Origin: Planctomycetaceae bacterium
GTDB taxonomy: Bacteria > Planctomycetota > Planctomycetia > Pirellulales > Pirellulaceae
Reading direction: 5' to 3'
DNA length: 64,000 nt
Assembly: GCA_018660825.1 (NCBI GenBank)
Contig: JABJJO010000045.1
Location: 17,505 to 81,504 of the forward strand
Shown: positions 29,105-39,212 of the stretch, piece by piece
How positions within the stretch are numbered: position 1 is the stretch's first letter
Layout of the letters: each line of letters opens with the position of its first letter
Position numbers and translations under genes: made by a program
The notes under the pieces: generated by a model
The model's input: the letters and a program-made list of their open reading frames with translations, nothing else
What the model was told of the DNA's origin: nothing
Database searches by the model: none

Positions 29105-31240
29105 ATGTCAACACCCCGTCGCATACTCGTAACCTCCGCTTTGCCTTACGCAAATGGCCCCATTCACATTGGCCATCTCGTAGAATATATCCAAACGGAT
29201 ATCTGGGTGCGATTTCAAAAACTGCGCGGCAACGAGTGCATCTATATATGTGCCGATGACACACACGGTACGGCGATCATGATGAGCGCCCAACGCACTC
29301 AATGTACTGAAGAACAGTGGATCAAACAAATTCAACAAGAACACATGCGGGATTTCGCTGGCTTCCAAATCGAATTTGATAATTACGGCAGCACGAATTG
29401 TCCCGAAAACTATGCGCTATGCAAAGAGTTCTGGCAAGCTTTTAAGGATGCTGGGCTCATAGAACAACGTGAAGTCACCCAATTATTTGACGACCAACAG
29501 GGCATTTTCTTGGCCGATCGATTTGTCCAGGGTTCGTGCCCCCATTGCGATGCAGAAGATCAATATGGCGATAGCTGTGATCAGTGCGGAGCGACCTATA
29601 GTGCCCGCGAACTCAAGAATCCCACCAGCACGTTAACTGGCTCAGTTCCCATTGAAAAATCAGCTGACCATCTGTTTATCATGATTGAACAGTTGCACGA
29701 GTTTCTGTCAGACTGGTCACAATCGGGTGAACATTTACAAACGGAAATTGCAAACTATCTACAAGGACATTTTTTGCACGAGCCGTTGCGCGATTGGGAT
29801 ATTTCACGACCCGCTCCTTACTTTGGTTTTGAAATACCCGATCATCTAGGTCACTTTTGGTTTGTTTGGTGGGATGCACCCATTGGATATATCGCTTCCA
29901 CCCAACAATACTGCGCTCGCACCGGCGGAGATTTGAACTCATGGTGGAAAAACATCGACACGGAAATCCACCATTTCATCGGTAAGGACATCACGTATTT
30001 CCACACACTTTTTTGGCCTGCTATGCTTAAGGTCGCCGACTACACATTGCCAACAAAAGTACATATCCATGGGTTCCTTACCGTGGGTGGTAAAAAGATG
30101 TCGAAACGCGACGGCACATTCATCAAAGCCGAAACTTATCTCAAACATGTCGACCCCACATATCTCCGGTATTTTTATGCTTCCAAGTTGAATGGAAAAG
30201 TTGATGACTTGGACCTCAACATCGAAGAATTCGTTGCCAAAGTTAATTCCGATCTGGTTGGCAAAGTAGTCAACCTTGCTAGTCGGACTGCTAAATTCGT
30301 TCAAGAGCTTGGTTTGGCCACAAAGTACCCAGATGATGGAGGGCTATTTGCCCAAGGGGCCGCAGCCGGAGAGGCGATTGCTGAGGCGTATGAATCGTGC
30401 AATTACAATCTAGCCATGCGACTTATTATGGAATTGGCCGACGAAGCAAATCCATATGTGGAAACACACGAACCCTGGAAGTTGCGGAAAGATCCCGCCA
30501 GACAGGATGAACTGCAAAACATCTGTACCGTCGCCATTAATCTATTTCGACAGATCATTATCTACCTTAGCCCCGTCCTACCGGAACTAGTTGAAAAAAC
30601 AGAATCCCTACTCGGCGAACAACTCAATAGCTGGGAACAAGCCAAAATACCGCTAACGGGAAGTCCCGTTGCTAAATTTAACCACATGCTAAAACGACTC
30701 GAAAAGAAAGATCTCCAAACTATGATCGACGAAACACGTGAAGAAAACGATGCTCAAGCCGCTGACGCTGCTAAATCTATGGCTAATCCGCCTGCCGAGT
30801 CTACGGAGAATCAGCCAGCCCCTCCCGAAACGGATGATGCTGCCACGGAACCTACCGTGGACCACCCATACTCCGATAGCGATCAACCGCTTAAAGATGA
30901 ACCGTTGGCCGACGAAATTAGCTTTGATGACTTTATGAAAGTCGATCTGCGCGTTGCTCGAGTGGTTAAAGCCGAACATGTCGAAGAGGCCAATAAATTG
31001 TTGAAGTTGACCCTCAGTTTAGGTGGCGATGAAACTCGCCAAGTATTCGCAGGTATTAAACAAGCTTACGATCCAGCAGATCTAGAAGGTCGTCTCGTCA
31101 TCATGGTCGCCAACTTAGCCGCTCGAAAAATGCGGTTTGGCCTCAGTGAAGGCATGATTGCTGCCGCGGGTCCTGGTGGTGAAGAAGTATTCATGCTGGC
31201 CATCGACGAAGGCGCCCTCCCTGGGCAACGTGTGCACTAA
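29105..31240 (+). CDS. metG: Methionine--tRNA ligase with C-terminal tRNA-binding (EMAPII/Trbp111-like) domain
   Basis: [24 protein letters not shown]; Zn knuckles CPHCD...[17 protein letters not shown]-terminal [16 protein letters not shown]. Confidence 0.96.
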   Translation: MSTPRRILVTSALPYANGPIHIGHLVEYIQTDIWVRFQKLRGNECIYICADDTHGTAIMMSAQRTQCTEEQWIKQIQQEHMRDFAGFQIEFDNYGSTNCPENYALCKEFWQAFKDAGLIEQREVTQLFDDQQGIFLADRFVQGSCPHCDAEDQYGDSCDQCGATYSARELKNPTSTLTGSVPIEKSADHLFIMIEQLHEFLSDWSQSGEHLQTEIANYLQGHFLHEPLRDWDISRPAPYFGFEIPDHLGHFWFVWWDAPIGYIASTQQYCARTGGDLNSWWKNIDTEIHHFIGKDITYFHTLFWPAMLKVADYTLPTKVHIHGFLTVGGKKMSKRDGTFIKAETYLKHVDPTYLRYFYASKLNGKVDDLDLNIEEFVAKVNSDLVGKVVNLASRTAKFVQELGLATKYPDDGGLFAQGAAAGEAIAEAYESCNYNLAMRLIMELADEANPYVETHEPWKLRKDPARQDELQNICTVAINLFRQIIIYLSPVLPELVEKTESLLGEQLNSWEQAKIPLTGSPVAKFNHMLKRLEKKDLQTMIDETREENDAQAADAAKSMANPPAESTENQPAPPETDDAATEPTVDHPYSDSDQPLKDEPLADEISFDDFMKVDLRVARVVKAEHVEEANKLLKLTLSLGGDETRQVFAGIKQAYDPADLEGRLVIMVANLAARKMRFGLSEGMIAAAGPGGEEVFMLAIDEGALPGQRVH

Positions 31241-31261
31241 AAACTGGCTGGCTCTCTGTCA

Positions 31262-31690
31262 TTACATCGATTGCTCGATGCGGTCAGCAATGATTTGTAG
31301 CATGTCGTTATGGATTCCTAACGGTGCCGTGACCACACAACACGTTTGTGGATGGTTGGCGGCGGCTGCCGAAGCGAGTGCCGGGATGTGCTCGTGCCAA
31401 TGGCGGCCGGGGGCTAAAAAGTAGGGATGCACAATAATATATTTCGCCCCGTGACTAACGCAGTTGTCATAAGCAGCGGCCAAATCTGGCTGAGCTAGTT
31501 CCATATGAGCCGGCTCAACGATTTCATAATCCTCGGATTCTTTAAAATTCTGCGCAACTGTAATAACATATTGATTGCTTTCTTCTCGGCGTGAACCATG
31601 ATCGATAATGATAATTCCAATATCAGTCGTAACAAGATCAACTGGCCAATCGCCTTGAATGTCAATTCGTTGAGGAAGAGGGTCGGTCAT
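31262..31690 (-). CDS. CbiX/sirohydrochlorin chelatase-like protein
   Basis: IGIIIIDHGSRREESNQ; ELAQPDLAAAYDNCV; IIVHPYFLAPGRHWHEHIPAL. Confidence 0.75.
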   Translation of the reverse strand: MTDPLPQRIDIQGDWPVDLVTTDIGIIIIDHGSRREESNQYVITVAQNFKESEDYEIVEPAHMELAQPDLAAAYDNCVSHGAKYIIVHPYFLAPGRHWHEHIPALASAAAANHPQTCCVVTAPLGIHNDMLQIIADRIEQSM

Positions 31691-31781
31691 GATTATTGAA
31701 TGTTGCCAAAAGCGTAGCTAGTTTGTCTATGATGTGACTATTATAGTGGTTCAATAAACGTTTCCGCAAAGCCCCCCACCC

Positions 31782-32534
31782 ATGACTGCGCCTATTTCAA
31801 TGTCACAGAATCCCGCCATCACTATTGATGATCTAAGCATGCAGTACGGCGACGCTACAGTATTAGACTCTGTTTCCTGTGACATCCCCGCGGGTCAATG
31901 GGTCTCCATCGTCGGACCATCTGGCTGTGGCAAATCTACATTGTTGCGCTGCGTTGCTGGACTAACCAACCCAACCACGGGAATGGTTCAGCTTGGCGGT
32001 CAACAACCAGCTTTTGTGTTTCAAGATCCTACGCTGCTTCCTTGGCGCAGCGCTGCTGACAATATTCAATTACCGCTTGAACTCGAAGAACAATCTATGG
32101 AAAACCGGTCTGATCGGATACTACAGGTTGCGCAGTTAGTCGGACTTGACGCTACCGATATCAACAAATACCCGCGGGAACTATCGGGCGGAATGCGGAT
32201 GCGTGTCTCCATTGCTCGAGCCTTGGTGATGAAGCCTAACGCGTTGCTGCTCGATGAGCCATTTGCTGCACTCGATGAAATACTGCGACAACAACTGAAT
32301 CAAGAACTACTTCACATCTGGCAAACGCAACAAATGACGGTCTTGTTTGTAACCCATAATGTCACCGAGGCTGTTTATCTAAGTCAACGAGTGTTAGTAC
32401 TCAACGCCAACGGGACCGTGGGCGGTGATGTTGCCATTGATTTGCCCGCTGATCGAGTCCCAGCCATCCGCAATACACCTCCGTTTCTTGAAAAAACGGC
32501 CGCAGTGACTCGTATCCTACAGGAGGGTTTATGA
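31782..32534 (+). CDS. ABC transporter ATP-binding protein (nitrate/sulfonate/taurine/pyrimidine-precursor type)
   Basis: Walker A GPSGCGKST; LSGGMRMRVSIARAL; LLLDEPFAALDE. Confidence 0.9.
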   Translation: MTAPISMSQNPAITIDDLSMQYGDATVLDSVSCDIPAGQWVSIVGPSGCGKSTLLRCVAGLTNPTTGMVQLGGQQPAFVFQDPTLLPWRSAADNIQLPLELEEQSMENRSDRILQVAQLVGLDATDINKYPRELSGGMRMRVSIARALVMKPNALLLDEPFAALDEILRQQLNQELLHIWQTQQMTVLFVTHNVTEAVYLSQRVLVLNANGTVGGDVAIDLPADRVPAIRNTPPFLEKTAAVTRILQEGL

Positions 32535-33313
32535 AAACAAAACTCTCAATTTCGGTAGTCCTCTACCCAATTATATTTCTGTTGCTACTCTTAGCGGTGT
32601 GGCAAACTGCAGACTGGATATGGAAGATTCCTCGGATTCTGCTGCCCAGTCCTTGGGAAATCATAACGGTCTGCAGCAAGCGTATCGATGACCTATGGAG
32701 TGCTACGCTGATAACAGCCCAAGCAGCCATTTCGGGGTTTGCCTTGGCTATGGTGATTGGAACGACACTCGGCTTATTATTCTCCGTGTCAAAAGTTGCT
32801 CGCCGAGGCGTATACCCATACATGATCTTTTTGCAGACAGTTCCTATCGTCGCCATCGCCCCATTGATCATTATTTGGTTTGGGGGCGGTATGACCAGTA
32901 TTGTGATTATCGTTACCGTGATTAGCCTTTTTCCCATCGTAACAAACGTAACTACGGGCCTCCGTACTGTGGATGCGGGCCTGTTAGATTTGATGACATT
33001 GTATCAAGCAACGCCATATCAAGTTCTTTTCAAAGTACGATTACCCAATGCCATCCCCTATTTAGTCACTGGAGCAAAAATATCCAGCGGGTTGACGATT
33101 GTTGGTGCCGTCATTGGTGAATACCTGGCTGGACATGGCATCGATGAACAGGGACTAGGGTATTACATCTTTATGGGCAGCCAAAACTTTAAAACCGAGG
33201 TCTTGTTTGCGTCAATTTTTCTATCTTCGCTGCTCGGCGTGACTATGGTCACCGCTGTTGCTGTCATCAGTCGCACTCTGCTCGCTCGCTGGACTTTTCA
33301 GCTCGAACGATAA
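32531..33313 (+). CDS. ABC transporter permease (BPD-type, Ssu/Tau/ThiX-like)
   Basis: ATGA overlap with the ATPase; VRLPNAIPYLVTGAKISSGLTIVGAVIGEYLAG. Confidence 0.9.
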   Translation: MKTKLSISVVLYPIIFLLLLLAVWQTADWIWKIPRILLPSPWEIITVCSKRIDDLWSATLITAQAAISGFALAMVIGTTLGLLFSVSKVARRGVYPYMIFLQTVPIVAIAPLIIIWFGGGMTSIVIIVTVISLFPIVTNVTTGLRTVDAGLLDLMTLYQATPYQVLFKVRLPNAIPYLVTGAKISSGLTIVGAVIGEYLAGHGIDEQGLGYYIFMGSQNFKTEVLFASIFLSSLLGVTMVTAVAVISRTLLARWTFQLER

Positions 33314-33394
33314 TCGGGCTGTATTTAATTCCCGTTGCAGTGATATACTTCGCGGCATTAAAGACACTCATTTGTTTGCTAAGCGGAAAATACA

Positions 33395-34879
33395 ATGCGG
33401 CGTACTCCCCTATATTCCTGTCGGTATCTAATCCTCTTCTTGCTAATCTGCAGTTGTACAACAACAGTTCAAGCTCAATTTTTCCCCGGATTGGGATCAC
33501 CCACTAGCAACGAAAGCGCCAATGGCGATACGGGTGGTGAGGATACGCGAACAACGATTGAAGCAGAGATTAAAGAGGTCCAGAAGAAAACAAATGCCTT
33601 CGAAAGCGAGTTGGAAAAATACCAGAGCCTCGAACAAACGTTTCGTGAAAAAATGCCTGAGTACCTGCTGACAACTCGGTTTTTGCTGGCCGACTATCAG
33701 TGGATCAGTTGCTTTATATTAGTGTTCTTAGGTTTATTTGTCGACGTAGCGGTTCGATTTCTGTTGAGCGCCTTCGTACGGTTCGCTCGAAAAGATAGCC
33801 GATTTGGCGATACAGAGTCCGATAAACTCGCCGAGCGAAAAGTTTGGAAGCCAATTGGTTTGCTAGCACAAGCAGCGACGTGGTACTACGGTTCCTGGAT
33901 CATTGGCTTCCCGTTAGGACTCATGAAAGTGCTCGCCGTCGGCTTAAAACTATTTACCGTCTTTGCCGCTGTCTGGACAACCTTTCGCATCATTGATTGG
34001 CTCGCTGGGTTTATCGCTCGCAAAGCACTTGGTACAAAAACAAAATTCGATGATTTACTCGTTCCGCTTATCCAAAAATGTTTGAAGACCTTCGCTGTCT
34101 GTACTGGCGTCGTTTTTTTCGCGGACGTGTTTGACCTCGAAGTAACCGCCATCGTTGGTGGTCTAGGGCTTGGGGGGGCGGCTCTTGCGTTTGCATCTCA
34201 GGACACACTTAGCAACCTGTTTGGTTCCCTTACCGTCTTGGCGGATCGTCCGTTTGAAATCGGCGACTGGATTGTTTCTGATGGAGTCGAAGGTACGGTT
34301 GAAAACGTTGGCATGCGAAGTACTCGAGTGCGAACTTTTTATAACTCGTTGATTACCTTGCCCAATAGTCGCCTGACGACCTCGGTGGTAGACAACATGG
34401 GTCGCCGTCAATTCCGCCGCTTCAGTACTTCCATTGGCGTGCAATATGATACAACTCCCGAGCAAATCGACGCGTTTTGTGAAGGGATTCGAGAAATCAT
34501 TCGCCGGCATCCCTACACGCGTAAAGATTATTTTCAAGTGTATTTAAACGGCTTCGGCGCGAGTAGCGTGGATATTTTGCTGTATATGTTTTTTGAATGC
34601 GGCGATTGGCCGACGGAATTACGTGAACGCCATCGTTTGCTTATTGATGTGATGAAGCTTGCCGAAAAACTTGGTGTCCAATTTGCATTTCCAACTCAAA
34701 CATTACATATGTTTCAAGAAGACAACAATGTCGACTATGCATCCTTGCACTACGATGACCCCCACTCGCACGGACAAGGTGCCGCTAGTTCTGTGGCCGG
34801 ACCACACATGTCCAGAGAAGATTATCCGCCCATTGAAGCGGTCTCTGCGAAGTCCGGGGCAGCGGAAATGGGCGGCTAG
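33395..34879 (+). CDS. MscS family mechanosensitive ion channel
   Basis: GGLGLGGAALAFASQDTLSNLFGSLTVLADRPFEIGDWIVSDGVEGTVENVGMRSTRVRTFYNSLITLPNS. Confidence 0.93.
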   Translation: MRRTPLYSCRYLILFLLICSCTTTVQAQFFPGLGSPTSNESANGDTGGEDTRTTIEAEIKEVQKKTNAFESELEKYQSLEQTFREKMPEYLLTTRFLLADYQWISCFILVFLGLFVDVAVRFLLSAFVRFARKDSRFGDTESDKLAERKVWKPIGLLAQAATWYYGSWIIGFPLGLMKVLAVGLKLFTVFAAVWTTFRIIDWLAGFIARKALGTKTKFDDLLVPLIQKCLKTFAVCTGVVFFADVFDLEVTAIVGGLGLGGAALAFASQDTLSNLFGSLTVLADRPFEIGDWIVSDGVEGTVENVGMRSTRVRTFYNSLITLPNSRLTTSVVDNMGRRQFRRFSTSIGVQYDTTPEQIDAFCEGIREIIRRHPYTRKDYFQVYLNGFGASSVDILLYMFFECGDWPTELRERHRLLIDVMKLAEKLGVQFAFPTQTLHMFQEDNNVDYASLHYDDPHSHGQGAASSVAGPHMSREDYPPIEAVSAKSGAAEMGG

Positions 34880-34887
34880 TAGCTTGC

Positions 34888-35874
34888 CTATTCGTGACCA
34901 GTTGCTGTTGTAAACGCCTTGCTAACATCCAGATTTTTATCAACGAGATCAATTTCTGCTAATTGATCTCGCAGTTGCGTCCAACGTTGCTGTGTCATGT
35001 CGCCTAACTGTGCAGCAGGCATTGCATCCGGCAAGCACAAGTCCTTAAGCACGGTAGCACCATAGTCTAAAATCTCTAACCCCATCTCTTCATTTTGTTG
35101 ATGGATCGCCGCATTTGTTTTCTCGGGCGACTCTAAATACGTTTGCCATCCTTGCTTGCTTGCACGAACCATCGCTGCAACCAACTGGGGCTTAGCGTCA
35201 ACTGTATCACTACGGGTTATTAGCAAGCTCGCATAGGGATTAAACCCCAATTCCGAGACCATCAATACATGCGGGTCGCCGCCTTGCTGCTCAGCAATAA
35301 ATGGTTCGCTGAACACGTATCCTTGCTGAGCAAAATTATCGTCATTCAAAAAGACTGTCATGTTGCCTGGATAACCGACCACTCGCACACCCTCAAGTGA
35401 TAACTTTTTCTGCATATACAAAGCAAACGCTCGACCCGCACTCAAGGCCACCGTCATATTTTGCAGTTGATCCAACCGCTTGATACCAGACGACGCATGT
35501 ACCATGATACACCGCGGACTCATCTGAATTGGGGCAAACAGTGCTGTGACTTCCGCTTCTTGATTTCTTCCCGTAAGTACTTGGTCTGCATTACCAACCA
35601 CAAACGTTGTTTGATTTGCAACCAATTTTTGAATCACAGGACTTCCTGGCCCACCGGGAATGATTTCCACATCCAATCCTTCGGCAGCGAAAAATCCGTG
35701 TACCAACGCTGCATAATAACCGCCATGCTCCGCCTCCGGAAACCAATTTAACTGCAATGTCACTTTCGTAAGCGACTTGCCATCGGTGGCGGTCTCACTA
35801 CAACCAACATTCAACACTAAACTCGCCGTAACAAACAAAATCCAGCGACAAATCACTTCGAACATTTTAGACAT
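34888..35874 (-). CDS. ABC transporter substrate-binding lipoprotein (NMT1/THI5-like, SsuA/ThiY/RibY-type)
   Basis: Lipobox VLNVGCSE; VTLQLNWFPEAEHGGYYAALVHGFFAAEGLDVEIIPGGPG. Confidence 0.85.
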   Translation of the reverse strand: MSKMFEVICRWILFVTASLVLNVGCSETATDGKSLTKVTLQLNWFPEAEHGGYYAALVHGFFAAEGLDVEIIPGGPGSPVIQKLVANQTTFVVGNADQVLTGRNQEAEVTALFAPIQMSPRCIMVHASSGIKRLDQLQNMTVALSAGRAFALYMQKKLSLEGVRVVGYPGNMTVFLNDDNFAQQGYVFSEPFIAEQQGGDPHVLMVSELGFNPYASLLITRSDTVDAKPQLVAAMVRASKQGWQTYLESPEKTNAAIHQQNEEMGLEILDYGATVLKDLCLPDAMPAAQLGDMTQQRWTQLRDQLAEIDLVDKNLDVSKAFTTATGHE

Positions 35875-35979
35875 TTATTAACTCAAAACTGAAAAAGCTA
35901 CACTCTTTTAACAGATAAACGGTACACATCGTTAGTCATTATAGGGTATCATCTAAGGAGTAGACATTTTTTCGGAGAT

Positions 35980-36999
35980 TTGATCATGGAACATATTATA
36001 GGTTTAGAGGGTGGTGGTTTCGAAGTCTTTTTGTTCGTTATCTTGGGGTTCGGGGGCATCGTCGGCTTAGTCGTATTCATCATCGCATTGAAATATGGCG
36101 CGCTTTGGTTCGAGGGCTTTAATTGTGGGGCACGAATTGGATTGCTTGAACTCGTAACTATGGGGTTCCGACAAGTAGATCAAAAATCCATGATGAGGGC
36201 TAAAATCCAAGCGGTTCAGGCTAATCTACCGACCGAAGCGAACGCTCGCGGCGATACGGTCCTCGACGGTAGCATTGTCACCACTCAACGACTTGAAGCA
36301 CATTACTTAGCCGGCGGCAATATATTACGAGTCGTGGAATCGTTAGTTGCTGCCAATAGTGCTGGCATCGATCTTGAATTTGATCAAGCCGCAGCGATCG
36401 ACCTTGCTGGACGAGATGTCGTGGACGCTGTTCGTACCAGTGTCGAACCTAAAGTCATTCATTGCCCCGACCCAGAACGCAGCGGGAAAACGTTTTTGAG
36501 CGCTGTCGCTCGTAATGGCGTCGAGCTAAAAGTACGAGCTCAAGTTACCGTGCGTACCAATCTTGCGCAATTGATTGGGGGAGCAACAGAAGAAACCATT
36601 ATTGCTCGAGTCGGTGAAAGCATCATCTCCTCAATCGGATCCGCCGATGGGCATGCCGCTGTACTTGAAAATCCAGACATGATCACCAAGGCCGTACTAG
36701 AACGAGGTTTAGATTCACAAACCGCTTTTGAAATTGTCTCGATTGATATTGCTGATGTTGATGTCGGCGAAAATATCGGATCGCGATTACAAGCAGATCA
36801 AGCGGAGGCTGATACGCGGGTCGCGCGTGCTCAAGCTGAACAACGTCGAGCCGAGGCTATCGCCGTTGAACAGGAAATGAAAGCAGATGTTGTCGCCAAT
36901 CGGGCCAAGCTAGTACTCGCGGAAGCCCAAGTGCCGCTGGCAATGGCCACCGCATTCCAATCCGGAAAAATTGGATTCGCTGAAGGATCTCCATCGTGA
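35980..36999 (+). CDS. floA: Flotillin-like protein FloA
   Basis: [94 protein letters not shown]. Confidence 0.9.
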   Translation: MIMEHIIGLEGGGFEVFLFVILGFGGIVGLVVFIIALKYGALWFEGFNCGARIGLLELVTMGFRQVDQKSMMRAKIQAVQANLPTEANARGDTVLDGSIVTTQRLEAHYLAGGNILRVVESLVAANSAGIDLEFDQAAAIDLAGRDVVDAVRTSVEPKVIHCPDPERSGKTFLSAVARNGVELKVRAQVTVRTNLAQLIGGATEETIIARVGESIISSIGSADGHAAVLENPDMITKAVLERGLDSQTAFEIVSIDIADVDVGENIGSRLQADQAEADTRVARAQAEQRRAEAIAVEQEMKADVVANRAKLVLAEAQVPLAMATAFQSGKIGFAEGSPS

Positions 37000-37820
37000 C
37001 TAGAAGCCTCGTTCTGACGATTGCAACTGTGATCAGTTGTCTGTCATCGGCTACCATTCAGGCACAACAACCGACCGAAAACCAACTGGCACTGCTAAAG
37101 ATTTTTCGCAGCGAATTCGTTGCGCTGGGGCCCGGCACCAAACACTTTAGCAAGACATTCCAAATGGGTGGCAGCAAAACTGCAGCGTCGCTTGAACAAC
37201 CTCAACACAGCGTAGCCATTGCATATAATTTTTCCGTCGCTCGCTACGAAATTCCTCAAAACCTCTGGGAAGTGGTTATGGGCAGTAACCCTTCTAAATG
37301 GAAGGGACCACGAAACTCCGTTGAAATGCTCTCCTTTGCCGAGGCCCAAGATTTTTGTCGCAAAACGACTCTCTTGATGAGACAGGCAAAGTTGATCAAG
37401 GGAAACCAAATCGTTCGTTTGCCGTCAGAAGCTGAATGGGAATATTTCGCTCGCGCGGGAACGGAAACAATCTACAGCTTCGGTGATTCCGTTGACAAAC
37501 TAAATGACTACGGCTGGCACACAGGAAATGCCGCGGGGAACGATCCCCCTGTCGGTGCAAAGAAACCAAACCCCTGGGGGCTCTATGATATCCACGGGTA
37601 TTTATGGGAATGGTGTTTGGACACCGGTCACAATGACTACGATCAAGCGCCCTCAGATGGCTCCGCTTGGATTGCGACGAAGAGTAAAACTCGCATCGCT
37701 CGCGGCGGAAGCTGGAAAGATAAGCCGCTGAAGCTGACTAGCAGTTTTCGTTTTATCGTTCCCGCTGACCATCAAGACGACGCACTGGGGCTGCGCTGCG
37801 TATTGACTGCTGAAAAATAG
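36996..37820 (+). CDS. SUMF1/FGE-sulfatase-domain secreted protein (no catalytic cysteines)
   Basis: FQMGGS...[22 protein letters not shown]...[24 protein letters not shown]...[15 protein letters not shown]...[13 protein letters not shown] start overlapping the floA stop. Confidence 0.85.
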   Translation: MTRSLVLTIATVISCLSSATIQAQQPTENQLALLKIFRSEFVALGPGTKHFSKTFQMGGSKTAASLEQPQHSVAIAYNFSVARYEIPQNLWEVVMGSNPSKWKGPRNSVEMLSFAEAQDFCRKTTLLMRQAKLIKGNQIVRLPSEAEWEYFARAGTETIYSFGDSVDKLNDYGWHTGNAAGNDPPVGAKKPNPWGLYDIHGYLWEWCLDTGHNDYDQAPSDGSAWIATKSKTRIARGGSWKDKPLKLTSSFRFIVPADHQDDALGLRCVLTAEK

Positions 37821-37843
37821 CTCTCGTAATCGGAAACATCACT

Positions 37844-39124
37844 ATGAACAACAAAAACCGTCGACAATTTTTGGCTACCAGCGGTGTCCTTGCTACAACA
37901 CCCTATTTCTTTACCAATGTCGATTTATTCGCTCAGGAAAACAAATCTAAAAACGACAAGCTTAACGTGGGTAACATTGGTGTCGGCGGGCGGGGGACTG
38001 CCATCGCTAGGCAATCACTCAAACTCGGCAATCCCATTGCTTGCTGTGATGTCGACAAAAACCGAGCAGCTGCATTTTCCAAAAACTCCGGCAATAACTG
38101 TGCTATCTATCACGACTACCGTGAATTGCTTGACCGAGATGATATCGATGTTGTTACCATTGGGACACCTGATCATTGGCATGTGAAAATTGCTATCGAA
38201 GCGCTGCGGGCTGGTAAAGATGTTTACTGTGAAAAACCACTTACGCTAACCATCGAAGAAGGTATCCTCGTCGGCAAAGTTGTCAAAGAAACCGGCAAGG
38301 TTTTTCAAGTCGGTACCCAACAACGAAGTGAATATGGCGGACATTTTTTGAATGCGGTGGCCATTTGCCAACTCGGTTGGATTGGTGATGACCTAAACGC
38401 ACTTTCCTCGGTCGGCACTGCTCGAAAAGGCGGACCGTTCACTCCCTCAAAATCTCCCGATCACCTCGATTGGAACATGTGGCTTGGCCCCGCGCCAGAA
38501 ACACCTTATATCACCGAGCGAACCCATTATCAGTTCCGCTGGTGGCTCGAGTACTCCGGGGGCCAAGTAACCGACTGGGGGGTACATCACACGGATATTG
38601 CTATGTGGGCTCTTGGTCTTCAAAACACGGGCCCAACAACAATCGAAGGAACCGGTGCCTTCGATAAGCGAGAGAACTGCTACAACGTCGCCCACACTTT
38701 TGACACCCTGATGACATTTAAAAATGGCAGTACTATTAATCTCACGAGCGGAAAAAATGAGCTTATTCTTTCAGGCTCCAAGGGAAAAATTCGCGTCAAT
38801 CGGGGAGGAATCACGGGGCAAATTGTCGATCAAATAAAAGACAATAAGCAGATGCAAGAAATCCTTGCCGCTAAGGTACAAGAAATCTATCGCGGCCCCG
38901 TAACACCACACATGGTCAACTTTTTCAATTGTGTAAAAAGCCGAAAATTGCCGATTTCGGATGTGTTCACGCATCACCGCAGCGTCAGTGTTTGTCACCT
39001 CGCAAACATCAGCATGCTCTTGAACCGAAAATTGACTTGGGATCCCAACAAACAAGATTTCGTGGGTGATCAAGAAGCTAGCAAAATGATCTCACGCGAA
39101 AAACGAACAGGATTTGAAATCTAA
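37844..39124 (+). CDS. Gfo/Idh/MocA family oxidoreductase (Tat signal)
   Basis: NRRQFLATSGVLATTPYF; VGNIGVGGRGTAIA; TPDHWHVKIAIEALRAGKDVYCEKPLTLT. Confidence 0.92.
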   Translation: MNNKNRRQFLATSGVLATTPYFFTNVDLFAQENKSKNDKLNVGNIGVGGRGTAIARQSLKLGNPIACCDVDKNRAAAFSKNSGNNCAIYHDYRELLDRDDIDVVTIGTPDHWHVKIAIEALRAGKDVYCEKPLTLTIEEGILVGKVVKETGKVFQVGTQQRSEYGGHFLNAVAICQLGWIGDDLNALSSVGTARKGGPFTPSKSPDHLDWNMWLGPAPETPYITERTHYQFRWWLEYSGGQVTDWGVHHTDIAMWALGLQNTGPTTIEGTGAFDKRENCYNVAHTFDTLMTFKNGSTINLTSGKNELILSGSKGKIRVNRGGITGQIVDQIKDNKQMQEILAAKVQEIYRGPVTPHMVNFFNCVKSRKLPISDVFTHHRSVSVCHLANISMLLNRKLTWDPNKQDFVGDQEASKMISREKRTGFEI

Positions 39125-39212
39125 ACCATTTCAATCCATAATGATTTTCACTAGGCGTGCACACAACGACTCGCGGTATTTACTTCTCTCTTCTCATCAA
39201 CAAGCTATTACT

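Noticed and set aside
31691-31781. Possible TPP or FMN riboswitch upstream of the NMT1/THI5-type ABC genes
   Set aside because: The region is under 100 nt and lacks the conserved riboswitch core sequences I looked for.
12493-37820. FGE-like genes as the maturation enzymes for the window's sulfatase
   Set aside because: Both FGE-like proteins lack the catalytic cysteines after RGGS.
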